From positions 124,001 to 188,000 of the forward strand of contig NZ_JAALLS010000004.1 of the NCBI RefSeq assembly GCF_011059105.1: 64,000 nt of DNA, in the 5' to 3' direction. The notes below the pieces were generated by a model. The model was not told where the DNA came from. It did not search any database and saw nothing but the letters and a program-made list of their open reading frames with translations. Position numbers and translations under genes: made by a program. The stretch comes from Fodinibius halophilus (GTDB lineage: Bacteria; Bacteroidota; Rhodothermia; Balneolales; Balneolaceae). The first letter of the stretch is position 1. Each line of letters begins with the position of its first letter. Positions 8,988 through 17,543 of the stretch are shown here, piece after piece.

Positions 8988-10082
8988 TTACTGCGTACTT
9001 ACTTTTCGACCTTCGCGTAGCGGCTGATCAATCGAAGCCACATACAACTCACCTTCCGATAAGCCCGATAAAATTTCTATACCGTTAGCACTTTCATCGC
9101 CAAGACGAACCCAGCGAAGTACTATCTCCGAGTTATCATTCAGCGTATATAAACCGGTCAGTTGTCCACGTTCAACAATGGCAGACTTAGGCACGACGAT
9201 TGCTCGATCACCCTCCGTTACCAAACCGACCTGGGCAAACATCCCAGACTTTATGCCTGAATCCTTGTCCAACTCCGGCAACATCACCTCAACAGCAAAC
9301 TGTCGGCTACCGCGATTACCGGCCTGGTTAATGCTTTTAACCACTCCAATACCATCGTTGTAGCCGACTGCTTTTATATCTACTGAAACGGTATCATCAT
9401 AACTGAATAATGAAATATTACTCTCGGGAACCGTTATATTCACTTTCATTATCCCCTCCTGTTCAAGAGCAATAATAGGTTGTCCCGGTGAGGCCATATC
9501 TCCTTCCGAAACCATCTTTGAGATCACATAACCGTTAAAAGGTGCCGTTAACCTGGTATAGTCGAGCATGTCTTCCACTTCCTGAAGCTTACTCTCCAGC
9601 ATTTGCACTTTGGCCTTGGCCATCTCGTACTGCGTGGAAATATCATCCAGCTCCTTTTGAGTAGCACTTTCCTGCTCATACAGATTCTTAATACGGTTAT
9701 AATTGGTCTCCGTATTACTCAGGGCCGCCTTTGCTTCAATTAAACTTGATTCAACCTGATTCATCTGTGCCTGCAGATTGTCATCTTTAATCTGAATCAA
9801 CACATCCCCCTTGCTGACGTAATCCCCTTCTTCAACTTCCAGCTGGGCGATACGTCCCATCACTTTGGTACTCATGTTGATTGTACGATCACTGCTTACC
9901 GTCCCGGAAAAGCGGTGTGATGCCGTTCCCTGCACATATTCTGCAGTTTGTGTATCTACCGTTATAGGTTGATCTTCTGCGGGCTTCTCACTTTCAGAAG
10001 AGCTGCACGAAATCCCCACCAACATTAGCACTGCAAGTGCCGATAATAGTCTTCCTGATATATTCATAATTCTATATTTCAT
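8988..10082 (-). CDS. RND periplasmic adaptor (HlyD/MFP family), lipoprotein
   Basis: 364 residues. The lipoprotein signal ends near GISCSSS. Then come the lipoyl/barrel-sandwich half-motif (VMGRIAQLEVEEGDYVSKGD around residue 80), a long coiled-coil hairpin (about 100-175), the second lipoyl half (LTAPFNGYVISKMVSEGD near 180), a beta-barrel domain and a membrane-proximal domain ending REGRKVSTQ. It bridges the RND pump and the TolC channel encoded on either side, with gaps of 25 and 38 bases. Family and role are clear; cargo is not. Confidence 0.92.
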   Translation of the reverse strand: MKYRIMNISGRLLSALAVLMLVGISCSSSESEKPAEDQPITVDTQTAEYVQGTASHRFSGTVSSDRTINMSTKVMGRIAQLEVEEGDYVSKGDVLIQIKDDNLQAQMNQVESSLIEAKAALSNTETNYNRIKNLYEQESATQKELDDISTQYEMAKAKVQMLESKLQEVEDMLDYTRLTAPFNGYVISKMVSEGDMASPGQPIIALEQEGIMKVNITVPESNISLFSYDDTVSVDIKAVGYNDGIGVVKSINQAGNRGSRQFAVEVMLPELDKDSGIKSGMFAQVGLVTEGDRAIVVPKSAIVERGQLTGLYTLNDNSEIVLRWVRLGDESANGIEILSGLSEGELYVASIDQPLREGRKVSTQ

Positions 10083-10120
10083 TGTTCTATTTGTTTTGTT
10101 GTTAAAATCTTATGAGAAAA

Positions 10121-11485
10121 TTAGTAGGGCATTTCACGCTCAAGCAGCAACTCCAATGTTGCCACACTTAAATTGTATTGATAGAGTGCATTTAATCGCT
10201 GCAGTTTACTTTGGAGCAGCTTGGTTTCAGCCTGTAGCAGATCAGTCGTTTTTTCCATCCCCTGCTCATAACGATTATTCCGGATACGAAAATCTTCATC
10301 TGCCTGCTCTACTGATGCCTCAGCAAATTTGAGTTGTTCCTGCGCCTGACCAAGTGAGCGTTGGGCCTGCTGAATCTCCATCTTATTCTTGAAAAGACTA
10401 CTTTCGTAAGCCAACTCGGCCTTTTTGTACTGGGCTTTGGATTCCATAACCTTGCCTACATTTTTGAACCCTTTAAACAGATCCCACTTTAGCGTAGCCC
10501 CAATCATATAACTGTCGCCCTGCGTACCGAAGAGCACTTCATCATTAAATTCGTAGCTGCCAAACAGGTTTATACTGGGGACAAAATTGAACTTTGAGGA
10601 TCGCTGCATCTCTTTCGCAGCCGACATCCGGTACTTCATAGCCTCAATTTTAGCATTCGTTGTATTCTCAGGATCAATCATATCATCCGAAATGCCAGGG
10701 CGCATCTGCAGGCTGTCTGTAGCTACAATCCTGATATCCTCATCGATATTCAGCAAATAGCGAAAATTATCTTGTACGGTTTTTCGCTGATCTCGAACCT
10801 TTGACTGCCTGCTTTTGAGCTCTAACACGCGGACTTTCGCTGCCAAATAATCGGCCTTATTAATCATATCCTGTTCGTAATAGTTCTTGGCCTGACGTTC
10901 ATTTTCGCGTGCCATTTCAAGCGACTTCGTAATAACCTGATCCTGCTTCTCCATTAACTGAAGCTGGTAATAGGTATCTTTCACTTGGTAGCGGACATGC
11001 TGAATAGTCCCTTCCATCTGCTTTTTTGCGGCTTCCAACTGATTTTTAACCGCCCTGCGCTGAAAAATCGCATCCGCATTAAAAAGCGGTTGTTGCGCCT
11101 TAAAAGTAGTAGTAAAGTTATCGTAGACATCGGGGTCGTTTAGCCGTGTTGGATTAAAATCGGCCTGTGTTACCGCTTCCTGCTTTAACTTAAACCCGAA
11201 AACATTCAGCGGATCATTCGTTGAGATACCTGTCTCCTCTATAGAAAGCTGCGGCAAAAATACAGCATTGGTCTGCCGATACTGTGAGCGGACCATCTCC
11301 ATATCGGCCTCCGCCATTCGAATCTCAAAGCTGGCCTCTTCGGTAATGGCAAGCGCTTCCTGAAGATTTATCTCCCGAATATTCGGTGTATCATTAGCAT
11401 TAGACTGTGCCAGTACCGACTGAGTAATAAAAAGTAACAGTACTGCAAAGAGCGGCCAGACTTTATTTATTCTTTGAATTTTCAT
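10121..11485 (-). CDS. TolC-family outer-membrane efflux channel
   Basis: About 454 residues, starting MKIQRINKVW at the ATG 11485; a GTG two codons upstream is possible. A signal peptide ends at VLAQ. Two repeated TolC halves of long alpha-helices follow (about 45-230 and 250-450), with the typical pattern of helical barrels and NxxRYEQGMEKTTDLLQAET near the end. It is the outer-membrane exit of the RND pump. It lies between the DUF302 gene (91 bases upstream) and the adaptor gene (38 bases downstream). Confidence 0.9.
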   Translation of the reverse strand: MKIQRINKVWPLFAVLLLFITQSVLAQSNANDTPNIREINLQEALAITEEASFEIRMAEADMEMVRSQYRQTNAVFLPQLSIEETGISTNDPLNVFGFKLKQEAVTQADFNPTRLNDPDVYDNFTTTFKAQQPLFNADAIFQRRAVKNQLEAAKKQMEGTIQHVRYQVKDTYYQLQLMEKQDQVITKSLEMARENERQAKNYYEQDMINKADYLAAKVRVLELKSRQSKVRDQRKTVQDNFRYLLNIDEDIRIVATDSLQMRPGISDDMIDPENTTNAKIEAMKYRMSAAKEMQRSSKFNFVPSINLFGSYEFNDEVLFGTQGDSYMIGATLKWDLFKGFKNVGKVMESKAQYKKAELAYESSLFKNKMEIQQAQRSLGQAQEQLKFAEASVEQADEDFRIRNNRYEQGMEKTTDLLQAETKLLQSKLQRLNALYQYNLSVATLELLLEREMPY

Positions 11486-11576
11486 TTTCACTTATTGTTG
11501 GTTAAATATTTCTGTGTCCACTTATTCGCAATCGCAAGTTCCCATAACTAATTACATTGCGAAATAGGAGATACCC

Positions 11577-11963
11577 CTACAGCCTATCAATTACTTTTTG
11601 CAAGCTTGAACGAACTTGATCCGCAATAGGATGTAGCCCCTCATTTTCTACGGCTTGCATAGAAGCTACCGGATTAACAGCCGACACCTCTACTTGACCG
11701 TCGTCATGTTCTTCGACAATTACATTACAAGGAAGCATTACTCCTATTTTGTCTTCGGCAGTTAACGCTTTGTGGGCAAACTCAGGATTGCAAGCACCCA
11801 AGATGCGGTACTTCTTAAAGTCCACATCCAGCTTTTTCTTAAGTGTTTCCTTCACATCGATCTCGGTAAGTATTCCAAAACCCTCTTCTTGCAGAAGTCC
11901 TGTGATCGTTTCAATTGCTTCTTCAAATGATCCGTCAATATTCTTTGCGTAAAAGTATTCCAT
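11577..11963 (-). CDS. DUF302-domain protein
   Basis: 128 residues, no signal peptide. It has the DUF302 hallmark sequence around residues 20-100: EGFGILTEIDVKETLKKKL, then the conserved YRILGACNPEFAHKAL with its Cys, then LPCNVIVEEHDDGQVEVS with a second Cys. DUF302 is a small alpha/beta homodimer of unknown function that often occurs in sulfur-oxidation and metal-stress operons. This is the first gene of the RND operon, 32 bases from its promoter. The two conserved Cys could carry sulfur or bind a metal; that is inference. Confidence 0.88.
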   Translation of the reverse strand: MEYFYAKNIDGSFEEAIETITGLLQEEGFGILTEIDVKETLKKKLDVDFKKYRILGACNPEFAHKALTAEDKIGVMLPCNVIVEEHDDGQVEVSAVNPVASMQAVENEGLHPIADQVRSSLQKVIDRL

Positions 11964-11994
11964 AACTGTATTGGTTGGTTTGATTTATCTGGCA

Positions 11995-12025
11995 TCAATA
12001 TAGCCACCCCCGCCCTACTTGTCAA
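11995..12025 (-). promoter_or_regulatory. Promoter of the DUF302-TolC-RND operon
   Basis: Minus-strand TTGACA (12020-12025), a 17-base spacer, then TATATTGA (11995-12002), close to TAnnTTTG. Spacing and -35 are identical to the sulfur operon promoter at 4327-4357. Confidence 0.65.
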
Positions 12026-12038
12026 TACAAGTTAATAC
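12019..12038. promoter_or_regulatory. Candidate GntR operator over the -35
   Basis: The plus-strand stretch TTGTCAATACAAGTTAATAC contains AATACAAG (12024-12031), shared with the operator candidate at 4356-4363, and an imperfect inverted repeat TTGT-CAAT-ACAA. It covers the -35 hexamer, a repressor-like position. Confidence 0.5.
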
Positions 12039-12128
12039 ATATTAGTAATATTTCCGATATACACAATCTATATGGCCTTAAAATCGGCTTAATTACACTA
12101 TAATGCCCTATTTCAAGCAATACAACAC

Positions 12129-12143
12129 AATACAACTTGTATT
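12129..12143. promoter_or_regulatory. Perfect palindrome upstream of the GntR gene (autoregulatory operator candidate)
   Basis: AATACAACTTGTATT is a perfect 15-base palindrome (AATACAA-C-TTGTATT), 70 bases before the GntR start. Its TTG at 12138 can serve as a -33 element with TAGTTTTT about 19 bases past the hexamer. The left arm AATACAA is shared with the two operon operators. Confidence 0.55.
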
Positions 12144-12212
12144 AACAGGTATTTGTCTGAATAGTTTTTATTCAGTAGATTAGTATCAAAAGAAATTGCA
12201 GAAGATCTACCT

Positions 12213-13016
12213 ATGGACTTAAAAGAAGGAATTCCGTTACACAAACAGATTAGCGACTGGATTAAGAATCAAATTGAAAGGGGAACGCTTGAAGAAAACG
12301 AAAAGCTACCCTCCGAAAATGAACTCAGTAATAAGTTCGATGTTAGTCGAGTAACCGTTCGACGGGCATTACAAACTTTGGAAAACGATCAGCTTATTTA
12401 TCGTTGCCAGGGCCTTGGCTCTTTTGTTACTGATCAGCGCACCCATCAGTCATTTTCCATTTTAAATGATTTCACCGAAGAACTGGCCGGCTCGGGATTA
12501 AAACCGAGCTCAAAACTGATCTCTTTTGAGCAACAAGATATATCTGGACAAAAAGATTTACTCTCATACCTGGGAATTCAGAATAAAGAGATAGCCGTAA
12601 AAATTGAGCGTGTTCGTCTTGGTGATAATTCGCCCATTGCCTATGACATAACCTGGATGCCGGTCTTTTACGGCCAACTCATTGAAAGCTATGACCTGGA
12701 GCAAACAACCATTTTCGCTATCCTGGAAGAAGAGTTCGATATCCCCATAGAAAGAGGATGCTATCGTATTGAAGCGACCTTAGCCGATGAAACATTGGCC
12801 CAACACCTGCAGGTAGATCAACAAACACCCCTATTGCAGATTAATCGAATATCGTACACTATTGGTGACAAGCCGGTTTATTTTCAAAAACGGTTCTATC
12901 GAAATGACAAAATGGTATTTGAACTTATGGCCGAACGCCATAAAGAATCTACCGGCGATAATAGCGAAGTTTTAGCCTCGAAAGAGTTTACTCCTGTTTT
13001 TCGTGATAGCAACTAA
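12213..13016 (+). CDS. GntR-family transcriptional regulator with UTRA domain (HutC subfamily)
   Basis: 267 residues. An N-terminal winged helix-turn-helix (about 5-72) has the GntR signature IPLHKQISDWIKNQI...LPSENELSNKFDVSRVTVRRAL. A C-terminal UTRA effector domain follows (about 90-240; ITWMPVFYGQLIESYDLEQ and PLLQINRISYTIGDKPVYFQKRFYR). Such proteins are usually repressors released by a small ligand. The gene diverges from the DUF302/RND operon, and its promoter carries a palindrome whose half-site recurs at that operon and at the sulfur operon. It is therefore the likely regulator of both. The effector is unknown. Confidence 0.9.
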   Translation: MDLKEGIPLHKQISDWIKNQIERGTLEENEKLPSENELSNKFDVSRVTVRRALQTLENDQLIYRCQGLGSFVTDQRTHQSFSILNDFTEELAGSGLKPSSKLISFEQQDISGQKDLLSYLGIQNKEIAVKIERVRLGDNSPIAYDITWMPVFYGQLIESYDLEQTTIFAILEEEFDIPIERGCYRIEATLADETLAQHLQVDQQTPLLQINRISYTIGDKPVYFQKRFYRNDKMVFELMAERHKESTGDNSEVLASKEFTPVFRDSN

Positions 13017-13058
13017 TGACTTTACCTAATCTCTAATAAATAACAAGAGGTATCAATT

Positions 13059-13259
13059 ATGAAGAAGAACATGGGCACCCTAGATCGCGTTATTCGAACA
13101 CTCTTAGCCTTATTGGTAGGTGTATTATACTTTACCAATATCATCTCCGGAACTACTGCTGTGATACTGGGCGTTCTCGCTTTGGTCTTTTTATTAACAA
13201 GTTTAATTAGCACCTGCCCGCTGTATATCCCATTCGGGCTCTCAACAAAAAAGGACTAG
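13059..13259 (+). CDS. DUF2892 small membrane protein
   Basis: 66 residues with two hydrophobic helices. It opens with the DUF2892 pattern MKKNMGTLDRVIRTLLALLVGVLYF and ends LISTCPLYIPFGLSTKK, with the TCPLYxPxG motif typical of the family. Such proteins are often found with rhodaneses and DUF302. It follows the GntR gene by 42 bases, is probably cotranscribed with it, and is closed by a strong terminator at 13286. It is a second, divergent DUF2892 copy relative to the one at 5055. Confidence 0.85.
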   Translation: MKKNMGTLDRVIRTLLALLVGVLYFTNIISGTTAVILGVLALVFLLTSLISTCPLYIPFGLSTKKD

Positions 13260-13285
13260 CCAACAACCAATACTTTTATTTCTGA

Positions 13286-13316
13286 GCAGGCAAATAATAT
13301 TTGCCTGCTTTTTTTA
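13286..13316 (+). terminator. Rho-independent terminator after the GntR/DUF2892 unit
   Basis: The perfect stem AGCAGGCAAAT / ATTTGCCTGCT has a short AT loop and is followed by a run of T. Confidence 0.85.
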
Positions 13317-13441
13317 TTATAAACATGCTTTTTGATTAAAATATTTATCCCTTACGGCTTAACAAATATTAAAAAAATTTTACCTATTCATTTTTTATCA
13401 ATACACTATATAACCTAAAGTAACTGTAGAGAACCCCATAA

Positions 13442-16255
13442 GTGAGATTTTTGGCAACCCAACAGAGTGACATACCTCTTTCAACGTTAAAAATCACGTT
13501 AATCTACGTGGTTATTGCTACACTTTGGATTGCCTTTACCGATCGTATTTTGGAATCATTTATTTCTGATCCCCGATACCTTTCCACCATGCAAACATAT
13601 AAAGGTGGGATATATATCTTGCTGACTGCAGTTGGGCTGTTTTATCTTATTAAAAAACATGACCGGCAGCTAGCTACAAAAGAGGAAGAAATTGAAGAAC
13701 TATCAGAGAAGTTCTCCCTGGAAAAAGAACTCTCAGATATGTTAATCAAGAAAATTCCAGTATTGATTAATATATATGATCCTGATCTCGAAGAATTTAG
13801 AATCAATGAAGAGTTCGAAAAAATAAGCGGATGGAAAAATAATGAAATCAATAAAATCGATTTTATGGAAGCCTGTTTTCCTGACTTCGACCTCCGTAAA
13901 GAGGCGGCTGAATTTATGGACAGCCCCGGCCTGGGTTGGCAAGAGTTTCCACTTACTACCAAGTCGGGCGAACAGGTTCCTACCTCATGGACCAACATAA
14001 AGTTAACGGATGACACGTCGGTAGGCATCGGCATTGATATGACCGAAATAAAAGCATCGCAGGCCAAAGTAAGAGAATCACGAAAATTACTTCGCAAAAT
14101 ATTCGAAAGCCTGGAAGAAAGCGTTCTACTGCTGGAACCGGAGAACTGGACCATTGTTGACTGTAATAAAAGTACTGAAAAAATATTTGGCTACCCTGCC
14201 GGCAAATTAATAGGAAAATCCACAAGACAACTCCATGTTAATGAGGCCGCATACAAGGAGTTCAATGAACTTGGTCGGGAACACCTTGACAAAGAAGGAA
14301 TTTTCAAAACAGAGTTCAAAATGAAACGGAAAAATGGAGAGGTTTTTTTCTCCGATCATACCGTTTCACTGGTATATAATGAAGAGGGGGAGATTGATAA
14401 AATTGTCAGTACCATACGCGATATTAATGCACAAAAAGAATACCAGCAAAGAATGGAGGCGCAAAATGATTTCATATCAATTACCCTCCAAAACCTGCCG
14501 ATAGGAGTAGCTGTTAATACCATCAGCGATGGAGAAACCAATTTTATTAACGATCAATTCAGCAACATCTATGGCTGGCCTAAAGAGGTACTGAAAGATG
14601 TAGATAGTTTTTTTGACCATGTTTATCAAGATGAACAGTACCGCGAGAAAATGCGCGAACAGGTAATGGCGGATCTAAATAGCGGCAATCCCGAACAAAT
14701 GAGCTGGAAGGGGATTCGTGTCACTACCCAAGATAGAACTGTAAAATACGTAGATAACAAAGCCATTCCTCTGTATGAACAAAACCTGATGATTTCTACC
14801 GTAGTTGACGTCACAGAACAGAAAAAACTTGAGCAACAACTCCGGCAATCAGAGGAGAAATATCGGCATATGTTTAAGAAAAACCCTGAACCTATGTGGA
14901 TATTCAATCCCGAAAACCTGGCTTTTGTTGAGGTCAATGAAGCTGCGGTGAAACATTATGGCTACTCCGAAGAGGAGTTCTTAAATATGACGATCGCTGA
15001 TATTCGTCCTCCTGAAGATATAGAACCATTAAAAAAAGATGTCGAAGAGCATACTGGAGTTGCATCCTATTCTGAAAATTGGGTTCACCTTAAAAAAGAT
15101 GGGAGCCGCATTAATGTTAAGGTTTCGGCCGCAGATGTTAACTATAACAACCATACCTATCGGTTGGTCCTTATTAATGACATTACCAGGCAGAAAAAAC
15201 TAAAAGAACAGCTTCGAAAAAGTAAGGAGCGTATCCAGACCATTACAAACAATGTCCCGGGGGTTGTCTATCGCTATATACTTCATCCTGATGGAACAGA
15301 TGAATTTAAATATATCAGTAAAGGTGCAAAAAAAATATGGGGCTACTCCCGGGAAAAAATAGAAGCTAATAATGATTTAATATGGAATAATATACACCCG
15401 GAGGATTTAGCTGAAATAGAACAAGCTATTCAGGAATCAGCAGAAAGCCTCACGGAATGGAATCTGGAAGGGCGCATTATTAAACCTGATGGTACTACGC
15501 GTTGGCATAAAGGCACCGCCATTCCGCACAAAGATGAGGAAGAAAATATAGTGTGGGATGCTATAACTATTGATATCACCGATCAAAAGCGATTACAAAA
15601 CAAGATCATACAATCAATTATTGAGGGAGAAGACCGGGAGCGTAAACGTATTGCACGGGAACTGCATGATGGGCTGGGCCAGTACCTGGTAGCAGCGAAT
15701 ATGAACTTTCAATCTGTTAAACCCCAAATTGGACAACTACCTAAAAAACGAGAACAACAGTTTAATACCGGGCTTTCTCATTTATCGAAAGCCCTCTCAG
15801 AAACCCGGACTATTGCACATAATTTAATGCCCAAAGCTATTGCCGACTATGGACTTATTGCAGCACTTGAAAACCTGATCAATGATCTTAAAACAAGCAC
15901 TGATATTAACTTTGAATTTCAACACAACCAAAACAGACTTGATCTTTCGCCCAAGGCAGAAGTAAATATCTACCGTATTATTCAAGAAATTATTTCTAAT
16001 GCAGTCCGTCATGCGCAATGCTCTAACATCTCTGTTTCTTTGAATCGATATGACGAATTCTTGCGTTTAATTATAGAAGATGACGGTATTGGCATTGAGC
16101 TTACCGACAAACATGAAGACCAAGGATTAGGTTTGCGAAGTATTAAAACACGGGTAAACAGCTTGGATGGTTCCCTAGATATCGAATCGGAACCCGGTGC
16201 AGGCATAAAAACAACAATCACTTTTTCGGAAATTGACAAACTAACTGACAAATAA
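13442..16255 (+). CDS. Multi-PAS sensor histidine kinase, NarL/DesK type (HisKA_3)
   Basis: 937 residues, GTG start. Two membrane helices (about 15-37 and 52-72) precede a short coiled coil and five PAS/PAC repeats (roughly 95-205, 215-335, 345-460, 465-585, 590-715). Several end in the PAC pattern DITxQKxL. The catalytic part has the HisKA_3 box ERKRIARELHDGLGQYL with phospho-acceptor His742, then an HATPase_c domain with IIQEIISNAVRHA (N box), DDGIGI (G1 box) and GLGLRSIKTRV (G2 box), all intact. It lies 3 bases before a NarL-type response regulator, its evident partner. The signal is unknown. PAS domains this numerous suggest cytoplasmic redox or small-ligand sensing. Confidence 0.92.
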   Translation: MRFLATQQSDIPLSTLKITLIYVVIATLWIAFTDRILESFISDPRYLSTMQTYKGGIYILLTAVGLFYLIKKHDRQLATKEEEIEELSEKFSLEKELSDMLIKKIPVLINIYDPDLEEFRINEEFEKISGWKNNEINKIDFMEACFPDFDLRKEAAEFMDSPGLGWQEFPLTTKSGEQVPTSWTNIKLTDDTSVGIGIDMTEIKASQAKVRESRKLLRKIFESLEESVLLLEPENWTIVDCNKSTEKIFGYPAGKLIGKSTRQLHVNEAAYKEFNELGREHLDKEGIFKTEFKMKRKNGEVFFSDHTVSLVYNEEGEIDKIVSTIRDINAQKEYQQRMEAQNDFISITLQNLPIGVAVNTISDGETNFINDQFSNIYGWPKEVLKDVDSFFDHVYQDEQYREKMREQVMADLNSGNPEQMSWKGIRVTTQDRTVKYVDNKAIPLYEQNLMISTVVDVTEQKKLEQQLRQSEEKYRHMFKKNPEPMWIFNPENLAFVEVNEAAVKHYGYSEEEFLNMTIADIRPPEDIEPLKKDVEEHTGVASYSENWVHLKKDGSRINVKVSAADVNYNNHTYRLVLINDITRQKKLKEQLRKSKERIQTITNNVPGVVYRYILHPDGTDEFKYISKGAKKIWGYSREKIEANNDLIWNNIHPEDLAEIEQAIQESAESLTEWNLEGRIIKPDGTTRWHKGTAIPHKDEEENIVWDAITIDITDQKRLQNKIIQSIIEGEDRERKRIARELHDGLGQYLVAANMNFQSVKPQIGQLPKKREQQFNTGLSHLSKALSETRTIAHNLMPKAIADYGLIAALENLINDLKTSTDINFEFQHNQNRLDLSPKAEVNIYRIIQEIISNAVRHAQCSNISVSLNRYDEFLRLIIEDDGIGIELTDKHEDQGLGLRSIKTRVNSLDGSLDIESEPGAGIKTTITFSEIDKLTDK

Positions 16256-16258
16256 AAA

Positions 16259-16912
16259 ATGGGTAGTATTAATATCCTTCTTGTTGATGATCATGATATT
16301 GTACGTGATGGAATTCGATTACTCTTGGAAGATGAAATAGGATTCAACATTATAGCCGAAGCTGAAAATGGCCAAGAAGCCATTCAAGCCTGCGAAGACT
16401 ATGATATCCAATTTGTCATCATGGATATAAACATGCCAAAAATGGATGGCATAGAAGCTACTCACAAGATTAAAGAACAGTATCCCGATATTAAAATACT
16501 CGCCCTTACTATGATGGATGAGGATGAGCACATTCGTAATATGATTGAGGCGGGGGCTTCAGGATATATTTTAAAAAGCTCTGACAAAGCTGAGCTTGTA
16601 GATGCCATTACCACCATTCTTGACGGGCGCCACTACTTTAGTGAAGATGCTACCCAACGGGTCATGATGGATCTTGTCAAAAGCAGTGGACCAAACAAAA
16701 AGAGAGATCCTGCTAATATTACCGAACGAGAACATGAAGTGCTGGAACTCATCGTTAAAGAATATACCAACCAACAGATTGCTGACGAGTTTCATATCAG
16801 TATCCGTACCGTTGATGCCCACCGACGCAACCTGCTTCAAAAAACCGGGGCTAAGAACACAGCGGGCTTAGTCACCTACGCGATCAAGCATGATCTCGTA
16901 GAATTAGAGTAG
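16259..16912 (+). CDS. NarL/FixJ-type response regulator
   Basis: 217 residues. The receiver domain (about 4-120) has the acid pocket LLVDDHD, phospho-acceptor Asp56 in VIMDINMPKMDG, and the conserved Lys in GASGYILKSS. A LuxR-type helix-turn-helix (about 150-215) has LTEREHEVLELIVKEYTNQQIADEF-like spacing and SIRTVDAHRRNLLQKTG. It is the cognate partner of the PAS kinase directly upstream (3-base gap). DNA targets are unknown. Confidence 0.94.
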   Translation: MGSINILLVDDHDIVRDGIRLLLEDEIGFNIIAEAENGQEAIQACEDYDIQFVIMDINMPKMDGIEATHKIKEQYPDIKILALTMMDEDEHIRNMIEAGASGYILKSSDKAELVDAITTILDGRHYFSEDATQRVMMDLVKSSGPNKKRDPANITEREHEVLELIVKEYTNQQIADEFHISIRTVDAHRRNLLQKTGAKNTAGLVTYAIKHDLVELE

Positions 16913-17031
16913 AACCTTCTTATTGATGGCGACTAGGCGAAAACACCTATATCAAATTTAGGTGGATTATGCGATACTTCTGCTCCCCTAAAAATAGTAG
17001 ATTGGGTTTAAGATACAACGGACAGTTTCTT

Positions 17032-17433
17032 ATGAACATTCTGCTATTAGGCCCAGACGGCTCCATTACCCATACAATTTTTGAGATGCTAGACTCTATT
17101 GAGGAGTGGCATATAGAACACCATACCTTCAAAAATGGATCTACAGACCTCACAATTCCCCTCAAGCTGAAAAACGCTTCATATGATGTTATATCAGTGA
17201 ATTTGAACGGTTTTTCTAAACCTTCCAAAAAAGTAGTTCGTAAAATCTCTTCGACATATCCGGATGTTCCCCTCCTTGTCTTCGACTCATACAGCCAATC
17301 ATTTTTGATAAAACCCTTACTAAAGGTGGGGGCAAACGGTTACCTTCAGGTAGGTGCAAGTGAAGGCAAACTTATTGAAGCATTAAAAAAAGTGGCTGAC
17401 GGTCAACGATATATATTCTCGGAATCTACCTAG
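17032..17433 (+). CDS. Stand-alone degenerate receiver (pseudo-receiver) protein
   Basis: About 133 residues from the ATG at 17032 (MNILLLGPDGS); an in-frame ATG at 16969 would add 21 residues with no domain content. The whole protein aligns with a response-regulator receiver and has no output domain. All key residues are replaced. The N-terminal acidic pair is GPD. The phospho-acceptor position reads SVNLNG (Asn57 where the upstream regulator has Asp56). The conserved Lys is Gln in NGYLQVGAS. It cannot be phosphorylated in the usual way and probably acts by binding. It sits between an active two-component pair and a degenerate kinase. Confidence 0.75.
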   Translation: MNILLLGPDGSITHTIFEMLDSIEEWHIEHHTFKNGSTDLTIPLKLKNASYDVISVNLNGFSKPSKKVVRKISSTYPDVPLLVFDSYSQSFLIKPLLKVGANGYLQVGASEGKLIEALKKVADGQRYIFSEST

Positions 17434-17543
17434 TGTTGTATAGGTGATTGCAAGGGTAAAAAATTTAGGCTTTTCTGCTGTTTTGTTTCAGTTGAAATTT
17501 CGTAAATATACCCTTCAACAATTTGTCAACAATCCCATACATC

